Source: Anabaena minutissima FACHB-250
GTDB lineage: Bacteria; Cyanobacteriota; Cyanobacteriia; Cyanobacteriales; Nostocaceae
DNA length: 64,000 nucleotides
Direction of reading: 5' to 3'
Assembly (NCBI RefSeq): GCF_014697125.1
Contig: NZ_JACJRG010000026.1
Coordinates: 21,597-85,596 of the forward strand
Part shown: piece by piece, positions 33,569 to 42,967 of the stretch
Layout: every line of letters starts with the position of its first letter
Numbering within the stretch: position 1 is the stretch's first letter
Position numbers and translations under genes: made by a program
The notes under the pieces: model-generated
Databases searched by the model: none
What the model saw: only the letters and a program-made list of their open reading frames with translations
Told to the model about the DNA's origin: nothing

Positions 33569-35389
33569 ATGCCACTGGATTTTTCACCCCTCTGGATATC
33601 CCTCAAAACCTCATTATTTGCCACAGTTATCACGTTCTTTTTGGGAATTGCGGCTGCTTATTGGATGTTGGGATATCGTGGCAAGGCTAAATCTTTAATT
33701 GAAGGGGTTTTTGTAGCTCCCTTGATTTTACCCCCTACAGTTGTGGGCTTTTTGTTACTGCTGTTTTTCGGGAAAAATGGCCCGATGGGGAAACTCATGC
33801 AGCCTTTTGATTTAAGTATAGTATTTACTTGGTATGGGGCGGCGATCGCAGCTACAGTTGTCTCTTTCCCGTTAATGTATAAAACTGCGCTGGGGGCTTT
33901 TGAACAGATTGATGGTAGTCTCCTCCAGGTAGCTAGAACCCTTGGTGCTAATGAGGCTAAAATTTTTTGGCGCATCAGTTTACCTCTAGCATTCCCTGGG
34001 ATTTTAGCAGGTGCATCTCTGGCGTTTGCCCGTGCGTTGGGTGAATTCGGTGCAACGTTGATGTTAGCGGGTAATATTCCTGGGCAAACCCAGACAATCC
34101 CAATGGCAATTTATTTTGCTGTGGAAGCCGGCGCGACAGATGAGGCTTGGTTTTGGTCGCTGGCGATTATGATTGTCTCGCTATCAGCGATTATTGCGGT
34201 CAACTTTTGGCAGGAAATGAGGGGAAGAGGAGGGAAGACGCAGAGGAGCAAGGGAGCAGGGGAGCAGGGGGGTGAAATTTCGGTGTTGTCGGCTGCGACT
34301 GCAAAAGTGAAACTGTTTGTAGATATTGAGAAGCGATTGCCGAGTTTTAATCTGAAGGTGGCATTTAATACTGATGAGCAACCCTTGGGATTGTTGGGGG
34401 GTTCAGGAGCGGGTAAGAGCATGATTTTGCGCTGTATTGCGGGAATTGAGACACCCACGAAAGGGCGTATAGTTTTAAATGACAGAGTGTTGTTTGATTC
34501 AGAAAAAGGCATTAATCTACCTAGCCGCGATCGCCAAGTTGGGTTTTTAGTGCAGAATTATGCACTGTTCCCGAATATGACAGTGGCGCAAAACATCGGT
34601 TTTGGCTTACCCAAAGAAATTTCCAATGGGAAAGTGCGATCGCAAATCGAAGAGTTACTAATATCCATGCAGTTAAAAGGATTAGGCGAACGATACCCAC
34701 ACCAACTTTCTGGTGGACAGCAACAAAGAGTAGCTTTAGCCAGAGCCTTAGCAAGTCTTCCAGAAACCTTACTTTTAGATGAACCTTTTTCTGCACTTGA
34801 TACACATCTGCGTAGTCAACTAGAACAACAAATGACCGAAACGCTAGCTGAATACCAAGGTGTGACTTTATTTGTCACCCATAATATGGAAGAAGCTTAT
34901 CGCGTTTGTCCTAATTTATTGGTGATGGAGCATGGTAGAGCCGTACATCATGGTTCTAAATACGAAATATTCGAGCATCCGGCTACTGTGAGTGTTGCCC
35001 AAATCACAGGGTGTAAGAATTTCTCTAGTGCGATCATTCACTCATCGCAAGAGATAGAAGCAGTTGATTGGGGTTGTTGGTTGCAAATGAGGGAACAAAT
35101 TCCCCAAGAAATCTCCCATGTTGGCATCCGCGCCCATCATATTATATTTACCAAAGACCCAGCACAAGCCAACACCTTTCCTTGCTGGTTAGCAAGAACC
35201 AGTGAAACACCTCACCGCATGACGCTATTTTTAAAACTTAATTCTCCCGCCAATTATTCACAGGACTATCACCTGCAAGCAGAAGTCTTCAAGGAGAAAT
35301 GGGTAACTATCAAAGATCAACCCTTTCCTTGGTATGTGCGTTTAGATCCCCTCCGCCTGATTTTGATGGATAGTCAAAATAATTCGTAA
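33569..35389 (+). CDS. modBC: ModB-ModC fusion: molybdate ABC permease and ATPase in one chain
   Basis: A 606-residue fusion starting at ATG 33569 (TTG 33554 would add five residues). Residues 1-215 are the ModB permease with about five membrane helices and the cytoplasmic coupling loop (LLQVARTLGANEAKIFWRIS...P). A short linker rich in Gly, Arg, Gln and Glu follows. The ModC ATPase has Walker A GGSGAGKS, signature LSGGQQQR, Walker B LLLDEPFSALD and switch His in VTHN. The last 120 residues resemble a weak TOBE-like region. The linker is encoded by GA-rich sequence of the dispersed intergenic repeat type. Together with ModA it imports molybdate for nitrate reductase and nitrogenase cofactors. 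Confidence 0.92.
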   Translation: MPLDFSPLWISLKTSLFATVITFFLGIAAAYWMLGYRGKAKSLIEGVFVAPLILPPTVVGFLLLLFFGKNGPMGKLMQPFDLSIVFTWYGAAIAATVVSFPLMYKTALGAFEQIDGSLLQVARTLGANEAKIFWRISLPLAFPGILAGASLAFARALGEFGATLMLAGNIPGQTQTIPMAIYFAVEAGATDEAWFWSLAIMIVSLSAIIAVNFWQEMRGRGGKTQRSKGAGEQGGEISVLSAATAKVKLFVDIEKRLPSFNLKVAFNTDEQPLGLLGGSGAGKSMILRCIAGIETPTKGRIVLNDRVLFDSEKGINLPSRDRQVGFLVQNYALFPNMTVAQNIGFGLPKEISNGKVRSQIEELLISMQLKGLGERYPHQLSGGQQQRVALARALASLPETLLLDEPFSALDTHLRSQLEQQMTETLAEYQGVTLFVTHNMEEAYRVCPNLLVMEHGRAVHHGSKYEIFEHPATVSVAQITGCKNFSSAIIHSSQEIEAVDWGCWLQMREQIPQEISHVGIRAHHIIFTKDPAQANTFPCWLARTSETPHRMTLFLKLNSPANYSQDYHLQAEVFKEKWVTIKDQPFPWYVRLDPLRLILMDSQNNS

Positions 35390-35477
35390 TTTGTAATTCG
35401 TAATTGTCATTAGTCATTAGTTTTTCTCCCCCTGCCTACCTGACTTTTCACGGGATCTGGAAAACCCCTCTCCAAAC

Positions 35478-35598
35478 CTCTCCCCTACAAGGAGAGAGGC
35501 TTTAATTTTTCCCCCTTCCCTCGCAGGGAAGGGGGTTAGGGGGGATCAAAACGATGTGGAATAAGGTTATCCGACTTGTGTATACACTGTAGCCCTGT
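35478..35598. repeat. C/G-run hairpins and partial copy of the MITE-like element
   Basis: CCCCCTTCCCT-CGC-AGGGAAGGGGG (35511-35535) is a perfect 11-bp hairpin; another (CCTCTCC...GGAGAGG) precedes it. The segment from 35568 (TTATCCGACTTGTGTATACACTGTA, shown here only by its ends) matches the inverted left end of the element at 25186-25330 with three differences. It fills the modBC-MFS intergenic region together with AATTCGTAATT-type short repeats at 35380-35420. Confidence 0.6.
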
Positions 35599-35671
35599 TC
35601 CCTCTCACCTGTACCCTTTGCCCCAAATCCTGTGTTTCAATATGAAAGCGATTTTAATGATGTGATGGAGT

Positions 35672-36862
35672 ATGCCACAGAAAGCAGCCGCTTTGAGGTT
35701 TGTAATTTTGCTAGGTTTTGTTAGTCTTTGTGCCGATGCTACCTATGAAGGAGCGCGTAGTATCACGGGGGCTTATTTAGAGGTTTTGGGAGCTAGCGGC
35801 ACTGTGGTGGGCTTGGTAGCTGGGTTTGGAGAACTTATTGGCTATGGCTTTCGCTTAGTAATTGGTTATCTTAGCGACCAAACAGGTAAATATTGGGGAA
35901 TCACAACTTTGGGTTACTTTATCAATACCGCCGTTGTGCCACTGTTAGCCTTAGCTGGTAGGTGGGAAGTAGCCGCAGGTTTAATGATGGTTGAACGCAC
36001 CGGTAAAGCCATTCGTACTCCCCCACGAGATGCGTTGCTTTCTCACGGTGTGAGTCAAATTGGCAGAGGCTTTGGCTTCGGGTTACATGAGGCAATGGAT
36101 CAAACCGGTGCTGTTATGGGGCCTTTAGCTGTGGCGGCAATGGTATATTTTCAGGGCGAATATCGCAACGGCTTTACAGTATTAATTGTGCCTGCGGTTT
36201 TAGGATTGATAGTGTTAGGAGTTTTGCAATTTATCTATCCTAATCCGAGTGATTTTGAAATAGAAACTGAAGAGAGTCCCAAAGAGGAAAAATTACCGCG
36301 CATATTTTGGATTTATCTGGGTGCAGTCGCAATTATCGCCGCAGGTTATGCAGATTTCCCTTTAATTGCTTTTCATTTTCAAAAACAAGGTATTGCGACG
36401 GGGCAAACCATACCTCTGTTCTATGCCTTGGCGATGGGAGTAGATGCCATAGCAGCGTTAATATTTGGCTATTTCTTTGACCGCATTGGCATTTTTGTGT
36501 TGATGATTGCTGCTTTGCTATCATCTTTATTTGCGCCATTAGTCTTTTTAGGAAATACCCAACTTGCGCTTTTAGGCATAGCCTTTTGGGGCATTGGCAT
36601 GGGGGCGCAAGAATCAGTTTTAAAAGCTGCGATCGCAGGCATAGTTCCCAAGCACAAACGCGCCACAGCCTACGGTATTTTCAGCACTGGTTATGGTCTA
36701 GCTTGGTTTTTAGGTAGTACATTGATGGGCGTTTTATATGACCACGCAATAAATATGCTGATAGTCTTTTCTTCAGCAACTCAACTCTTAGCAATAGTCT
36801 TTTTTACTTGGGTAAAACTGCAAGCTGATAGTAACAATATAGTGCTGACCAAAGAAGGATAA
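35672..36862 (+). CDS. major facilitator superfamily transporter
   Basis: A 396-residue integral membrane protein with about 11-12 helices. The loop between helices 2 and 3 has a variant MFS motif (GYLSDQTGKYWG), and RTGKAIRTPPRDALLS after helix 4 is typical of a bacterial/cyanobacterial subfamily related to drug and unknown-substrate exporters. ATG at 35672. There is no neighbour to indicate substrate. It follows a repeat-rich gap after the mod genes, so a link to molybdate is unlikely. Confidence 0.85.
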   Translation: MPQKAAALRFVILLGFVSLCADATYEGARSITGAYLEVLGASGTVVGLVAGFGELIGYGFRLVIGYLSDQTGKYWGITTLGYFINTAVVPLLALAGRWEVAAGLMMVERTGKAIRTPPRDALLSHGVSQIGRGFGFGLHEAMDQTGAVMGPLAVAAMVYFQGEYRNGFTVLIVPAVLGLIVLGVLQFIYPNPSDFEIETEESPKEEKLPRIFWIYLGAVAIIAAGYADFPLIAFHFQKQGIATGQTIPLFYALAMGVDAIAALIFGYFFDRIGIFVLMIAALLSSLFAPLVFLGNTQLALLGIAFWGIGMGAQESVLKAAIAGIVPKHKRATAYGIFSTGYGLAWFLGSTLMGVLYDHAINMLIVFSSATQLLAIVFFTWVKLQADSNNIVLTKEG

Positions 36863-36963
36863 TAGTAGGATGAATTGAGGCCAGCAGGGAAGGTAGGGGT
36901 GCAGGGAAAGCAGAAGGGCAGAAGTTATTCAATGCGTGAATTTTGAATTTTTATGCCCAATTA

Positions 36964-37467
36964 CTAAACCTGTAAGGCTTTAAACCACTTATTAACAAAG
37001 GTATTAATAGTTTGTTTAATTTGATGTTTGCGATTCCATCTCTGGAAAGCCATTTCATACTCTTCACCTTTAGTCAGAAAAATATTCCAAACATCAAGCC
37101 CAACGGCTAAACCACAGAATAGTAACAGGTACAGCGACCAAGAAATAGTACCGCCACCTAAAAAATCTACCGAGATGAAAAAAGCATTAACAATGCTGTA
37201 ATTACCCAAACGTTTCTTAAATCGTGTGAGACGGTAAGTATTAAATGCTTGACGTTGCTGAATTTCGCGATTTTGCGATCGCCAGTCTTTCTCTGCTAAG
37301 TTGACAGTCTCAGGAGATATATCTAACTCCTGGGCTATTTCTAAGATTTGCTCATAGCTAAACTCTTTATCTTGATCATCAGCTTGCCGGGCGATCGCTA
37401 GCTGTAAAATCCTTTGTATATCGTCTTGGCTATAAAAACGGTTGTTTTGAGTCTCAAAGTCCGTCAT
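36964..37467 (-). CDS. 2TM-domain protein
   Basis: A 167-residue protein with an N-terminal helical module (YSQDDIQRILQLAIARQAD...FSYEQILEIAQELDISPETVNLAEKDW) of the kind seen in cyanobacterial SHOCT-like or bacterial histidine-kinase-associated 2TM proteins. Two closely spaced membrane helices follow (IVNAFFISVDFLGGG and WSLYLLLFCGLAVGLDVW), then a basic amphipathic tail. The ending KGEEYEMAFQRWNRK is typical of 2TM domains. Probably an inner-membrane protein with both ends in the cytoplasm; function unknown. Confidence 0.8.
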   Translation of the reverse strand: MTDFETQNNRFYSQDDIQRILQLAIARQADDQDKEFSYEQILEIAQELDISPETVNLAEKDWRSQNREIQQRQAFNTYRLTRFKKRLGNYSIVNAFFISVDFLGGGTISWSLYLLLFCGLAVGLDVWNIFLTKGEEYEMAFQRWNRKHQIKQTINTFVNKWFKALQV

Positions 37468-37672
37468 AGTGTCATCTCTTAGGTATTTTCTTAATCAACA
37501 TTGATCACCCGCTAGCTATAAGCTAGGTTGCATCGTTCCAGCTGTTGCATTACCCCTACACTAACAAATATTTAATGGAGTACGTGACATATTTCCCTCG
37601 CCGCACTCCGGGTTAGACTAGTTCCCGGTGCGAAACCCAAAAGCCCACAATAAAGGATCAAAATTCGAGTAA

Positions 37673-39340
37673 ATGCAAAAAGTCCAGAAATGGTCGGCTC
37701 AAAAAAATAATCAGTTAGTGCTGATATTGCTAGTTGGGGGATTGCTGTTTCGCGCAATAATTGCTTTCTGTATGTACCCCACCTTTGATGAAGCTTATTA
37801 CTACCTCTACAGTCTGCATCTAGACTGGAGCTATTTTGATCATCCAGTTTTTGTGGCTCTGACAACTGGTTTTGGCCCGTGGTTAACTGGAAATGTGTCC
37901 CAATTCACAATTCGCCTGGGAACGCTGATTTTATATACAGGCAGTTTGCTGCTATTGTATCTAACTAGCAATAGACTATTCTCTCCTAGAACAGCCTGCC
38001 TGACTTTAGCCATTGCCACCATCAGTCCGATTTTTCAAGTTGGCTTTGGCATCCTCAGTCTGCCTGATAGCCCACTGATGTTTTTTTGGTCAGCCAGTTT
38101 ATATTGTGCCGTCAATGAATTTTTTCGGCAGCCAGGAAATCAAAAGCATAGCCTGTGGAAGAATGAGTCCGGCTCATCTAATTTATATGTGCCTAGTTAC
38201 CGCTTGAGCTACCTTGGTATCCTGGTGGGGTTAGCCTGCAATAGCAAATATCATGGGTTTGTTTTAGGACTCGGACTAATTGGTTTTTGTTTAACGAGTC
38301 CGCCTCATCGTTGTGTTGTGCGTTCCCCTTGGGCATGGCTAGGGTTAGGCTTATTTGTCATCACCATCTTCCCGATTTTGTTTTGGAATATGCAGCATGA
38401 TTGGGTGTCCTTTCGTTTTCAATCAGAGCGAGCGATACCAAGAGGTGGCTACAATCTGCTGAGTGTAGCTGCTGTCTATTTAGCCGGAGTAGCTTATCTG
38501 TTCCCAACCATAGGATTGCCACTTTGGTGGGTGAGTTTACGACCATTGGTGTTAAGAACAATTCCACTTTTTTCTCACAAATCACTAACCTCTAAGGGAG
38601 ATTTAGATGGGACTAAATTATTGAGTTTATGGCTATCTCTGCCTTTAACTTTAGGGTTTACTCTCATCGGAGGATATCGGCAAATTTTGCCAGCTTGGTC
38701 GATGCCTGGATTTTGGGCAGCAACTTTGTTATTAGGGCAACAGGCAACTCTCTGGGAGCAGCATCAGCGACGTTGGGTGCGGCGATGGCTCTTAGGTTCG
38801 GGAATTATGGTTGCTAGCATTTTACTTATTGCTCTGCTGCAAGTAACAACAGGAATACTGCAAAAGCCTAGTCAATACGCTTTAATGGGAGGGTTCTTAT
38901 CTCCCAAAGACGACCCTTCTACAGAACTAATTGATATTCAGCAAATGCGGCGTGGCTTTGCTTCTTCTCCTATCTTGAGTGCAGCCCTAGAGAACTCTAG
39001 CTTTATATTTACCAATCGCTATTATTTAGGTGGGCCAATTGCTATGTCCCTGAAACCTCTAGCGAACGTCCCGATTACTTGCTTTGACATTGGCAAGGAT
39101 TTGCGTGGGTTTGCTTTTTGGTCAAAAGCGGATGAATGGTTAGGGGAAAACGCATTATACATTACTACTGCCCCCTTTAAGAATAGAAAAGATTTAATGG
39201 CTAATTATCGAACTTACTTTAGTAGCTTGACTGAGATTGAAACAATACCAATTAGAAGAGGTGGGGTGGTAATCAATACTATTTATGTCTATCAGGCTAA
39301 GACACTTTTAAAGCCCTACCCCCGGTCTTACGGAATTTGA
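37673..39340 (+). CDS. ArnT/PMT-like glycosyltransferase (GT39/GT83 type)
   Basis: A 555-residue polytopic membrane protein with about 10-12 helices. The first periplasmic loop holds FDEAYYYLYSLHLDWSYFDHPVF, the acidic catalytic motif of PMT_2/ArnT enzymes that transfer a sugar from a polyprenyl phosphate donor. The C-terminal soluble region (about 430-555) is the usual periplasmic domain. The acceptor is unknown and could be a lipid, polysaccharide or protein. Start ATG 37673; a GTG/TTG-rich frame on the other strand is not a gene. Confidence 0.85.
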   Translation: MQKVQKWSAQKNNQLVLILLVGGLLFRAIIAFCMYPTFDEAYYYLYSLHLDWSYFDHPVFVALTTGFGPWLTGNVSQFTIRLGTLILYTGSLLLLYLTSNRLFSPRTACLTLAIATISPIFQVGFGILSLPDSPLMFFWSASLYCAVNEFFRQPGNQKHSLWKNESGSSNLYVPSYRLSYLGILVGLACNSKYHGFVLGLGLIGFCLTSPPHRCVVRSPWAWLGLGLFVITIFPILFWNMQHDWVSFRFQSERAIPRGGYNLLSVAAVYLAGVAYLFPTIGLPLWWVSLRPLVLRTIPLFSHKSLTSKGDLDGTKLLSLWLSLPLTLGFTLIGGYRQILPAWSMPGFWAATLLLGQQATLWEQHQRRWVRRWLLGSGIMVASILLIALLQVTTGILQKPSQYALMGGFLSPKDDPSTELIDIQQMRRGFASSPILSAALENSSFIFTNRYYLGGPIAMSLKPLANVPITCFDIGKDLRGFAFWSKADEWLGENALYITTAPFKNRKDLMANYRTYFSSLTEIETIPIRRGGVVINTIYVYQAKTLLKPYPRSYGI

Positions 39341-39367
39341 CGGTTAATCTCATCGCACCCCATACTT

Positions 39368-40165
39368 TTAACCAAGCTGACGAAATGCGTAAATTTCTTT
39401 AATCACGGCTACCCAACCATCAGAGACAGATTCTAAAATGCGATCGCCTTTTTCTTTGGTAGCTGTGGTAGGATCACCAATTACACCACTTTTACTAATA
39501 TCTTTTGTCACCCACGCCACAGGTAACTTACCTTCCCAACTCAATAAGCTACCTTCTGGCTGTTCTGGGGGATACTCAGCCACAGCTTGATCTAACTTCA
39601 CCTGATCTGGTAATATCGCCAACATAATACTAGTTTCGGCATCCCCCGCGTGCATTCCTTGAGTTGCTTCTTTCGGTGTCAGCAATTCTTTAGTGATATG
39701 AGGCACACGCCAAGTAAAAAGCGGAAATACTGAAAAGTCACCATACTTAACGTGCAAATCCCGCGCCGCCATTTGCATAACTTGGGGTTGTCCCCCGTGG
39801 GAATTCATCAATACCAGCTTTCTAAATCCAGCACGGTAGATACTTTCTGCCACTTCCATGATTGTGGCTGTGAGTGTCTCTGTGCTGAGGGTAATCGTAC
39901 CAGGAAAGTGCCAGTGTTCGTTAGATTTACCATAATATAAAGTCGGTAAAGCATAGGCGGGAATGTTAGCATCCAACTTAGACAAAGCCTTGCCTAAAAC
40001 TCCTACACTAATAGCAGCATCAACAATCAATGGTAGATGAGGCCCGTGCTGTTCAATTGCCCCCACTGGTTGGATGATGACTACATTTTCCTTATTTGGC
40101 ATAGCCTGAACCTCAGTCCAGGTGAGGTAGGGAAAAAACCGTTCTGGGGGAATAAAACTGTGCAT
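39368..40165 (-). CDS. creatininase-family amidohydrolase
   Basis: A 265-residue metal-dependent enzyme of the creatininase/MftE/FAPy deformylase family. Metal-binding motifs are visible: PVGAIEQHGPHLPL near the N terminus, VLMNSHGGQ near the middle, and MHAGDAETS with the catalytic Glu further on. It hydrolyses a small cyclic or linear amide; substrates in the family include creatinine, F420-related peptides and formamidopyrimidines, and the cyanobacterial member is not characterised. It stands alone, with a tandem-repeat cluster just upstream. Confidence 0.88.
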   Translation of the reverse strand: MHSFIPPERFFPYLTWTEVQAMPNKENVVIIQPVGAIEQHGPHLPLIVDAAISVGVLGKALSKLDANIPAYALPTLYYGKSNEHWHFPGTITLSTETLTATIMEVAESIYRAGFRKLVLMNSHGGQPQVMQMAARDLHVKYGDFSVFPLFTWRVPHITKELLTPKEATQGMHAGDAETSIMLAILPDQVKLDQAVAEYPPEQPEGSLLSWEGKLPVAWVTKDISKSGVIGDPTTATKEKGDRILESVSDGWVAVIKEIYAFRQLG

Positions 40166-40175
40166 TTTTATGGAA

Positions 40176-40247
40176 GGGAACAGGTTACAGGTGACAGGGA
40201 ACAGGTTACAGGTGACAGAAAATAGGAAATAGGAAATAGGAAATAGG
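40176..40247. repeat. short tandem repeats: 21-mer x2 and AAATAGG x4
   Basis: Two adjacent identical 21-base units (GGGAACAGGTTACAGGTGAC plus one A; 40176-40196 and 40197-40217) are followed by four perfect AAATAGG heptamers (40220-40247). CACCTGTCACCTGTCC at about 40316-40330 and AGGTGACAGGTGACAGGG at 41109-41127 are the same family. No coding role; it separates the creatininase and glucokinase genes. Confidence 0.8.
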
Positions 40248-40397
40248 AATTGATACCTTTCACCTTTGCCATTTTACCTTTTTACTTCCCAATCCCCAAT
40301 CCCCAATCCCCTGTCACCTGTCACCTGTCCTCTAGCCCTTAACCCCTAATTCAGCGCATAATAACCAAATCTTAAACATTCACCAGGAGGATAATCA

Positions 40398-41105
40398 ATG
40401 GTTGAAGATAATGGTTCAATTCGTACTTTATCCGTTGATATTGGCGGTAGTGGTGTGAAAGCGATGGTGTTGGATATCGCGGGAAACCCTGTGACAGAAA
40501 GGGCGCGTGTGGATACACCCCAACCTGCAACACCGGAGGTAGTGATCAATGCCATTATGGTATTAGCAGCGGCCCAAGGTGATTTTCATCGGGTTTCCGT
40601 GGGGTTTCCTGGTGTAGTGCGCTGTGGTGTCACAGAAACAGCCGTCAACTTACATTCATATTGGATTGGGTTTGACTTAGAAACAGCATTGTTACAACAA
40701 CTAAATAAACCTGTGCGGGTGATTAACGATGCGGATATGCAAGGCTTTGGGGCAATTAAAGGTAAGGGTGTGGAATTGGTGATTACTTTAGGTACAGGCT
40801 TTGGTTCAGCTTTATTTGTGGATGGTAAATTAGTGCCGAACATGGAAATGGGACATCATCAGTTTCGGAAGGATGAAACTTACGAAGAACAGCTAGGAAG
40901 GGCGACGTTGGAGAAAATTGGGCAAAAAAAATGGAATCGTCGTTTAGAAAAGGCGATCGCATCTTTGCAAAAGCTGTTTAATTATGATTATCTCTATATT
41001 GGTGGTGGTGAAGCGGTAAAAGTAAATTTTCAGCTACCTTTAAATGTCCGACTCATTCCTAATGTTAGTGGTTTATTAGGTGGTATTGCTTTGTGGCGGG
41101 AGTAG
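40398..41105 (+). CDS. polyphosphate glucokinase (ROK family)
   Basis: A 235-residue ROK-family kinase that phosphorylates glucose with inorganic polyphosphate as donor. It has the N-terminal phosphate motif SVDIGGSGVKAMVLD, INDADMQGFG around the catalytic aspartate (VINDAD), the glycine-rich TLGTGFGSALFVDG, and MEMGHHQFRKDETYEEQLG, the block typical of polyphosphate glucokinases. Anabaena is known to possess a strictly polyphosphate-dependent glucokinase, and this looks like that type. AGGAGG upstream of ATG 40398 is a strong ribosome-binding site. Confidence 0.9.
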   Translation: MVEDNGSIRTLSVDIGGSGVKAMVLDIAGNPVTERARVDTPQPATPEVVINAIMVLAAAQGDFHRVSVGFPGVVRCGVTETAVNLHSYWIGFDLETALLQQLNKPVRVINDADMQGFGAIKGKGVELVITLGTGFGSALFVDGKLVPNMEMGHHQFRKDETYEEQLGRATLEKIGQKKWNRRLEKAIASLQKLFNYDYLYIGGGEAVKVNFQLPLNVRLIPNVSGLLGGIALWRE

Positions 41106-41194
41106 AGAGAGGTGACAGGTGACAGGGGATGCAGGGGGAGAAAAACTAATGACTTTTGACTTTTGACTTTTTTCTGCCCCATACCCCATTCGCA

Positions 41195-42532
41195 TTACTT
41201 CTTAATTAAAAAATACGCGTTAGCATATTCCGGTAGTTTACTGATAGATTGCCGGAATGATTGTTGATTGGGGAAAATACCTGCTAAATAATCTAGTTGG
41301 TACAGGTTGGGTAAAAATGCTCCGCCTGTATCTGCAATTACACCCATTTGTAGCTGTTTGCGTCCGCCTTGAGTATGTTCCATGACAACAACTCTGCCTA
41401 AACCAATATTTAAGACATCGCCAGCAAAAGTTACTCCTGGTTTAATAGAAATTTTGGCATCTATTTTATATCCATAACCTTTAATGGCATCAACTTGTCT
41501 AAAATACCAATAACGCTTTTGGGCTGTTGCCTTTAAACCTCGGATGTAAGACATTCCATTATTTCTATCAACGTTAAAAAATGCTTGAGAACCATCTATA
41601 AAATTAATCAGGATTGTTCCTTGCATCAAGGCCTCTTCTAAACCATTACGGGTTAAATAAGCTAAGGGTGCAACTTTGCCAAATTCTTTGCCCCCTGGCT
41701 CATAAATTCCTGATATAACATCTTGTTTTGTATATTTTGTGTAGAATTTATCTGTGACTGCATTATCTTTTAAACTGTAGATAGGTGTATTGTAGGTTGA
41801 TGTTTTTTTACGTGTGCCTGGATGGGTAAATACAGCATATTTAGTAATTCGTAATTGCTTTTGTTTTGGGGCTTCTGGTTTATAGGCTGTCCATCGAATA
41901 ACCCGAAAATTTTTATTGATAAAATCGGGATTTTGTAACCGTGTAGTGCGCTTATTAGCAATATCCTCCCTAAGAACTACAATCATGAAATCTAGAGTTT
42001 TTAGGATATCTGCTGTAGTAACTTTTTGCGTACTTAGCAATCCCGGTCTTAAAATATCTGGATCTGCTGCACCGTGTTCTTGAAAATATTTTCTCGTATT
42101 CACGAGTACACTTAATAAATCTGACTGATTAAATTTAACGTTAGTGGTTGGTAGTTTTGCTGCTGATAAAACTTGATTACCATTGACACTATATTTATAT
42201 TTTCGCCATTCATCAACAATTGGATAACTGACAGATGTGACCGCCAAATTTTGGTCAGACTTGGATATATTATATTGATTTACTTGCTCATCATTTCTCT
42301 GCAAAAAATTGACATTAACAGACGTAGATTGCAGAGAAGTCTGAGAAATGCGTGATGCACTAATAGGATTATTTAATTGTTGGTTTACAGATAAACTTTC
42401 AACATCCTGAGATTGTTTAGCTAGCTCTTGATTTTTGGTGTGATTATATAGATGACTACCAGTTAAACCTACCAGTAACAATGCAGCAATCCCTACTGTC
42501 ACCCTGAGTTTTTGGCTGAATAGAATACTCAT
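41195..42532 (-). CDS. MltA-like lytic transglycosylase domain protein
   Basis: A 445-residue secreted or membrane-anchored protein with an N-terminal hydrophobic helix (VTVGIAALLLVGLTGSHLY), a polar linker of about 80 residues, then an MltA-type region: SGIYEPGG (like TGYYEP), EALMQGTILINFIDGSQAFFNVD (like ALxGQGSxxLxDG) and a final 3D-type barrel with VIADTGGAF, whose aspartate is the expected catalytic acid, then YQLDYLAGIF. MltA enzymes cleave the MurNAc-GlcNAc bond with 1,6-anhydro formation. Likely acts in periplasmic peptidoglycan turnover. The sequence is divergent, so activity is not assured. Confidence 0.72.
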   Translation of the reverse strand: MSILFSQKLRVTVGIAALLLVGLTGSHLYNHTKNQELAKQSQDVESLSVNQQLNNPISASRISQTSLQSTSVNVNFLQRNDEQVNQYNISKSDQNLAVTSVSYPIVDEWRKYKYSVNGNQVLSAAKLPTTNVKFNQSDLLSVLVNTRKYFQEHGAADPDILRPGLLSTQKVTTADILKTLDFMIVVLREDIANKRTTRLQNPDFINKNFRVIRWTAYKPEAPKQKQLRITKYAVFTHPGTRKKTSTYNTPIYSLKDNAVTDKFYTKYTKQDVISGIYEPGGKEFGKVAPLAYLTRNGLEEALMQGTILINFIDGSQAFFNVDRNNGMSYIRGLKATAQKRYWYFRQVDAIKGYGYKIDAKISIKPGVTFAGDVLNIGLGRVVVMEHTQGGRKQLQMGVIADTGGAFLPNLYQLDYLAGIFPNQQSFRQSISKLPEYANAYFLIKK

Positions 42533-42967
42533 AATTCAAAAAATTTCGCAATCTATATTTCTGTCACGTATTAATAGCACATTTGACAGGGCATTAAACT
42601 TCTTCCAGTATTTGGGAGAAACTCAGCCTAACAGTGCATTATAACCTGCACTCCCATCCACTAAACTAAGGAGTAGGGAGTAGCACTTTTTCAAAATACA
42701 ACACAAATACCCCTAATAAAACCTCCGCGCCCCTCTCCACCTCCGCGCCCCTCTGCGTTAAAAAATGAAATTAAAAATCATCACAGCATCTGAAAAAAAA
42801 TCCTCCTAGGGATTCATGAAAAAATATCTGTATTTTTCCACAATCTCTAACACATATTATTGCTACTCTGTCAATGCGTAAGTTATATACGAATAGAATC
42901 AAATGCTACTGTTAGTATCTGCACATTGCAGTTTAATTATCCGTATTCAGAAAAACCATTAAACAAA
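42533..42967. other. intergenic region before the aminotransferase
   Basis: About 430 bases without a gene. It includes a CCTCCGCGCCCCTCTCC / CCTCCGCGCCCCTCTGC direct repeat at about 42722-42760, another dispersed intergenic sequence type. A TTG-initiated extension of the aminotransferase frame to 42860 exists but does not look coding. Confidence 0.5.

Noticed and set aside
34111..34512. Minus-strand frame opposite the ModB-ModC linker
   Set aside because: Shadow of the fusion gene and its GA-rich linker (gives PPCSPAPLLLC-type sequence).
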